NCBI GenBank assembly: GCA_949292905.1
Contig: CASFAV010000004.1
Coordinates: 62,001-126,000, forward strand
Direction: 5' to 3'
From: an uncultured Eubacteriales bacterium
GTDB taxonomy: Bacteria; Bacillota; Clostridia; Christensenellales; DTU072
DNA: 64,000 nt
The notes under the pieces are model-generated. The model was not told where the DNA came from, did not search any database, and saw nothing but the letters and a program-made list of their open reading frames with translations. Positions 61,601 to 64,000 of the stretch are shown here, in pieces (position 1 is the stretch's first letter; each line of letters begins with the position of its first letter). The position numbers were made by a program, and so were the translations under genes.

Positions 61601-62036
61601 CGGCGGTCTGTTCCATCGCCTCGCGGCGCAATGCTCTCGCTTCGTCCTCGTCCAGCACCGTGAACGTCGGGCTCCTGTTGACGTCCTCGAAATAGCGCTT
61701 GTATATCTCCGCGCACAGGCTGTCTATCGTACCGATGTACGCAAGCGGAAGATTCCTTAATTCCTTACGGTAGCGCGCCGCTTCCGCCCCTCCCTCGCGG
61801 ACGAGGGCGCGTATCTCTTTCTCCAGCTTCTCGCGCATGTCCGCGGCGCTCGCTCTCGTGAATGTCACCACTATGAGCCGCGACAGGCTGCCGCCGTTCA
61901 CCAGATACCTTTTTATCTTCTCCACCATGACGGTGGTCTTACCGCTTCCCGCGGAAGCGGACACGAGCATGTTCTTCCCGTCGAAGACGAGCGCCTTGTC
62001 CTGACCGCTTCTCGCCCAATCGATTTTCGAGCTCAT
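58674..62036 (-). CDS. addA: ATP-dependent helicase/nuclease subunit A (AddA)
   Basis: 1120 residues. UvrD-type helicase motifs run from Walker A SASAGSGKTTVMVEK near residue 28, through YIFFDEYQDTNRLQEAI (motif II), MVGDVKQSIYRFRHAEP (motif III), FMTIHASKGLEFPVVFLA (motif V) and LLYVATTRARFRLYV (motif VI). The C-terminal RecB-like nuclease has VLVDYKVTG. With AddB it resects double-strand breaks and responds to Chi. The ATG at 62036 overlaps the addB stop by four bases and follows GGGAGGGGGA; a longer frame of 33 basic residues inside addB is unlikely to be used. Confidence 0.96.
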   Translation of the reverse strand: MSSKIDWARSGQDKALVFDGKNMLVSASAGSGKTTVMVEKIKRYLVNGGSLSRLIVVTFTRASAADMREKLEKEIRALVREGGAEAARYRKELRNLPLAYIGTIDSLCAEIYKRYFEDVNRSPTFTVLDEDEARALRREAMEQTAEEYLAAADEGFAEMAKYYADGRDLEGLYAAIGSVMDFLSVQEDPDDFLERAAATAAKPFDESPGVEYLKKTYVRKFARLAPRAERARECAKLIPEAKVNAALEVINAAAEGVDVVLHADSTQRFYFAINSYVQQSGFPSRSVKYTAEQCDALAEARAYVNAVKDLFKEASSVFGEYDEAAALEKGVVTGAERLMAVVRRVTEVYAALKEERESLDFADVERFALKILSNPERAKELRDGTDYIFFDEYQDTNRLQEAIIGAVAKDNLFMVGDVKQSIYRFRHAEPRIFLERYRRYEGREQGSNVPLNMNFRSSQAILEFIDKVFSVVMTYDFGGLDYGATSRFNEAGIDFKGLGTEPQINVAVFDKEEEEERELAKVYSVREAPAPPEKRDKEAEYISSEIRRLVATAKIPDKESGELRDIRYSDIAVLVRKHDSAAGIAKAFGKYGIPYDFSRPDPAAFTRDLNAIVSVIKVIDNPCDDYALAAAMLSPFGGFAEDELAAISDEGEGRYFYERVRSHTGAYAARVKEFTERVSRYRKLAALTDVSSLIARIATDSGFLAGLLADGEYERIDMFNSYVKYLQNKEAAKDVTRFLKFSETPFKPPAKSGDDCVRFMTIHASKGLEFPVVFLARAGGGFFNNDKFDSVILDSELGIGVKSYDEDTRTSDKPLSRKAIEIKNSVENKLEELRLLYVATTRARFRLYVTGTRGARDGWGAEYPEKCNSYLALLNYAAENDPSLKKYFVFDPESGALPSEPKTVKAYALDGGEKIEYYRYPFAESTEISNKYTVTALNSEAESEAGDENVSEQYVPSLGTVDTETGILYHKIMELIDFKDCSLEGVKSQLRAMALAGVDVSGADAGKIAAAVANPLFDGARTGKTLREREFIYYAPAREILRDCASEDKTLLQGVIDLVILSEAGNVLVDYKVTGASPDTVRARYGEQVRLYARAFEDITGLRLARKAVFIINRNEVVDF

Positions 62037-64000
62037 TCCCCCTCCCTCCCGTACGGCAAAACGCCTTTGACGAATTCTCTCTCCGCGCCTTCGGGCGCGC
62101 CTCCGCATACGCCGAGGAAGGAACAATACTTGCACGCCGCGCCCAACGGCCTCTTCTCGGCGTATCCCGCGTCTATCTCCTCGAGACAGCCGCCTATAAG
62201 CTTTTGCACGTAGTCGAGCGTTTCCGCGAATTGCTCCGCGCTCAGTCCCCCTTTCACGACGAGTTCGCCGTTCTTCTCCCTCTTGAGAGAGACCGGCACC
62301 ACGTCCGATCGCGCGTTATCGCTGCCGCTTTCCGCGAGCCTTCCGTCGAAAGCTATCGCCACTTCGGGCTCCGCAAGCACCGTACCTTTGTACGAGTAAT
62401 CCGCGCCTTTTGCGGTGAAGCCGCTGCCTATATTGGCGTAAAAAGCGCCCGCGGGCTTTACGCCGAGATTTTTACTTACCGCGGAAAGATATACGTAAAG
62501 CTGTATCTTTTTGCCGAAATACACGTTGTCCAGCGAACCGCTTTCCTTGCCCGTCTTGTAATCCACCACGGAAACGTATCCGTTATATAGATCCACGCGG
62601 TCTATCTTGCCGCGCAAGTGGACTTCGCCGAACGAAGTCGCCACCGTGAGCGGCGGCGCTCCGCGCATACCGAAATCCATCTCTACGTAAGCGGGATCGA
62701 ATTTGCCGCTGAGAACGTTTTCGGTAAGTTTCTTCGCGGCGGTGAGACATTCCTCTTTGAGCCGTTCGAGCAAATGCGCGGAAGACGCGTTAGCCCTGAA
62801 AACGTCCACCTGCGGATCGTCGAAAACCTTGTCCGCGGCTTTACGGGCTTCCGCTTCCAGCTCTTCGGCGTCCGATACCCTCAACTTACCGCGCACGGCG
62901 CGGAAATATTCCTCCATCACGGCGTGCACGATGATACCTATATCCAGTCCCGCGAGCTTGCCGTCGTCGCGCTTTTTGAGTCTGAGACCGTATTGCAGGA
63001 AATGCGCGTAAGGACATCGGAAATAGCTCTCGAGCTGACTAACTCCGGTACCGAGCCCGTAACGGTCGGTCGTGAACGAACCGGTAAGCGGCACGCGCGG
63101 CGTGACGTGAACGTGGCTGACGTTAATTTCGTAGCGCTCCGCAGGAGTGAGAGAATTGTAAAGTCTTCTCCTCATCCCGTCCGCGCGCACGCCCTCTTCG
63201 CCTTTCGGAAGCGGAGCGGAGCACGCCATCAGGAATTCGAAAACGGCGTTGGCGGGGCTGACCGCCACGTCTTCGAGCTCCGCCATGTCCCGCGCGCCGT
63301 CCACCGTAAATCTTTTCTCCAGCGAAACCGTTTTCGCGCCTATGACCGCCTGCGCCTCCGTGATGAGCGAGGACGGTCGGTTGACGGAGCCGTCGGGCTC
63401 CGTATGCGGATAACCGACGTAAAGCCTGCCCGTTTTCGTGACCAGATCGAGGATAGCGAATTGCTCCTCCCTCATTCTGTCCGCGGGCGCGGGATATAAG
63501 CGTATCCCGGCGTCCTCCATTCTAACGAGGTCGAGCTCGGACATTATGGCTTTATATGAACCTGCGGCGGGAAGAGCGCCCGCGGTGGCTCCTATAACGA
63601 ATATCGCGCGCGGTCTGTAAACGAAGCTTTCGCGCAGTTTACCGACGTAAACGCTGTCGATGAAACGGGGTATGAGAGCTATTTCTTCGTTCGCCGCGGA
63701 AGCGGAAAGCATCTCCTCGAAACCGGCGAGAGTTTCTTCCTCGTCGCCTATCAGCTCTGAATATTCCGGCAAGATCCCTTTTCTTAATTTCTCCGCGGCG
63801 GCAAGGTTGCTTTTCCGTAGATTTTCGTCCGCGCCGTCGAGAGCCGAATTCAGCAACGCGTCGAAATCGTCGCCCGCGATAAGCTCCGACGCGGCTTCGG
63901 CATAAACTCCGACGGCGGCGCGGTTCAGGCTGAATTTATCCGCCGTGACCGCCAGTTTCGAACGTATCGCTTCGAACCGCTCGCCCTCTCCTTTCAACGG
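62033..64000 (-). CDS. addB: ATP-dependent nuclease subunit B (AddB), N-terminus beyond window
   Basis: The C-terminal 655 codons are present; the frame continues beyond base 64000. The nuclease domain has GKIDRVDLYNGYVSVVDYKTG, and the Fe-S cluster Cys set is split as in AddB: FRCPYAHFLQYGL near the middle and CKYCSFLGVC near the end. The helicase-like part before it shows FVIGATAGALPAAGSYKAIMSE and DRMREEQFAILDLV. It pairs with AddA for recombinational repair. The full protein should be about 1100 residues. Confidence 0.93.
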   Translation of the reverse strand, partial: PLKGEGERFEAIRSKLAVTADKFSLNRAAVGVYAEAASELIAGDDFDALLNSALDGADENLRKSNLAAAEKLRKGILPEYSELIGDEEETLAGFEEMLSASAANEEIALIPRFIDSVYVGKLRESFVYRPRAIFVIGATAGALPAAGSYKAIMSELDLVRMEDAGIRLYPAPADRMREEQFAILDLVTKTGRLYVGYPHTEPDGSVNRPSSLITEAQAVIGAKTVSLEKRFTVDGARDMAELEDVAVSPANAVFEFLMACSAPLPKGEEGVRADGMRRRLYNSLTPAERYEINVSHVHVTPRVPLTGSFTTDRYGLGTGVSQLESYFRCPYAHFLQYGLRLKKRDDGKLAGLDIGIIVHAVMEEYFRAVRGKLRVSDAEELEAEARKAADKVFDDPQVDVFRANASSAHLLERLKEECLTAAKKLTENVLSGKFDPAYVEMDFGMRGAPPLTVATSFGEVHLRGKIDRVDLYNGYVSVVDYKTGKESGSLDNVYFGKKIQLYVYLSAVSKNLGVKPAGAFYANIGSGFTAKGADYSYKGTVLAEPEVAIAFDGRLAESGSDNARSDVVPVSLKREKNGELVVKGGLSAEQFAETLDYVQKLIGGCLEEIDAGYAEKRPLGAACKYCSFLGVCGGAPEGAEREFVKGVLPYGREGE

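Noticed and set aside
62036..62135. Longer AddA start 33 codons upstream
   Set aside because: The extension is highly basic, lies inside addB, and the internal ATG has a far better ribosome site and the usual ATGA overlap.
1..64000. CRISPR array, integrase or transposase genes, phage structural genes
   Set aside because: No short regularly spaced repeats and no coding sequence of these classes were recognised on either strand.

Overview
This 64 kb window looks like chromosomal DNA from an uncultured, probably gut-dwelling, spore-related Clostridia (Firmicutes). The evidence is mixed: a GerA/GerB/GerC germinant-receptor operon, sigma-A style promoters with 17-base spacers, strong GGAGG ribosome sites, an AddAB recombination nuclease, a WalJ/YycJ-to-RlmH gene order, and split or anaerobic enzymes (ferredoxin-fused aldo/keto reductase, FrhB-type protein). 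Most of it is moderately GC-rich, but about 30.9-38.0 kb is visibly AT-rich. A Christensenellales-like lineage is my guess and is not proven. No plasmid, prophage, transposase or CRISPR array was seen.

Layout. 1-7.4 kb (minus strand): a tight run from a GPH sugar symporter, Dabb protein and phosphoribosyltransferase, then a DUF2156 protein, YycJ-like hydrolase, two CPBP membrane proteases, RlmH and a cut-off M14 carboxypeptidase. 7.5-13 kb: a PIG-L deacetylase, the ger operon and an Mrp ATPase. 13.2-17 kb: an L-arabinose operon (FGGY kinase, AraD, AraA) from one clear promoter. 17-24 kb: a ferritin-like protein, a MarR-controlled CMD-cupin/flavodoxin group, a decayed iron-type ABC binding protein, a second flavodoxin, a GH29 fucosidase and a small XRE regulator. 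24.3-28.9 kb (minus): a three-gene ABC exporter, a Bro-N/Fic fusion between imperfect repeats, and a methyltransferase.

29-44.8 kb is a surface-polysaccharide locus: a galactofuranosyltransferase-like enzyme, an AT-rich block of three large genes (DUF6270; glycosyltransferase-HAD fusion; FrhB-pyruvyltransferase fusion), GalU, a Wzm/Wzt-type ABC exporter, DUF4422, a GT4 glycosyltransferase, an initiating sugar-phosphate transferase and UDP-galactopyranose mutase (Glf). Together they would make UDP-glucose and UDP-galactofuranose, start a chain on undecaprenyl phosphate, extend and decorate it, and export it.

44.9-50.8 kb: a frameshifted lipoprotein beside an ABC transporter, a second Fic protein, a 208-bp tandem repeat built from the 3' end of a tRNA-Arg gene, an ECF-like membrane protein and an aldo/keto reductase. 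50.8-64 kb: an orphan transketolase C-half, a hypoxanthine-DNA glycosylase, a FGGY kinase with DUF2804, an Rsm22-like methyltransferase, CorA, a membrane protein of unknown role, and AddA with the C-terminal part of AddB running off the end.

The most unusual items are the structured 208-bp tandem repeat fused to tRNA-Arg, the Bro-N/Fic gene and its flanking repeats, the AT-rich multidomain glycan block with a six-codon overlapping leader ORF, and a candidate leaderless exporter promoter.
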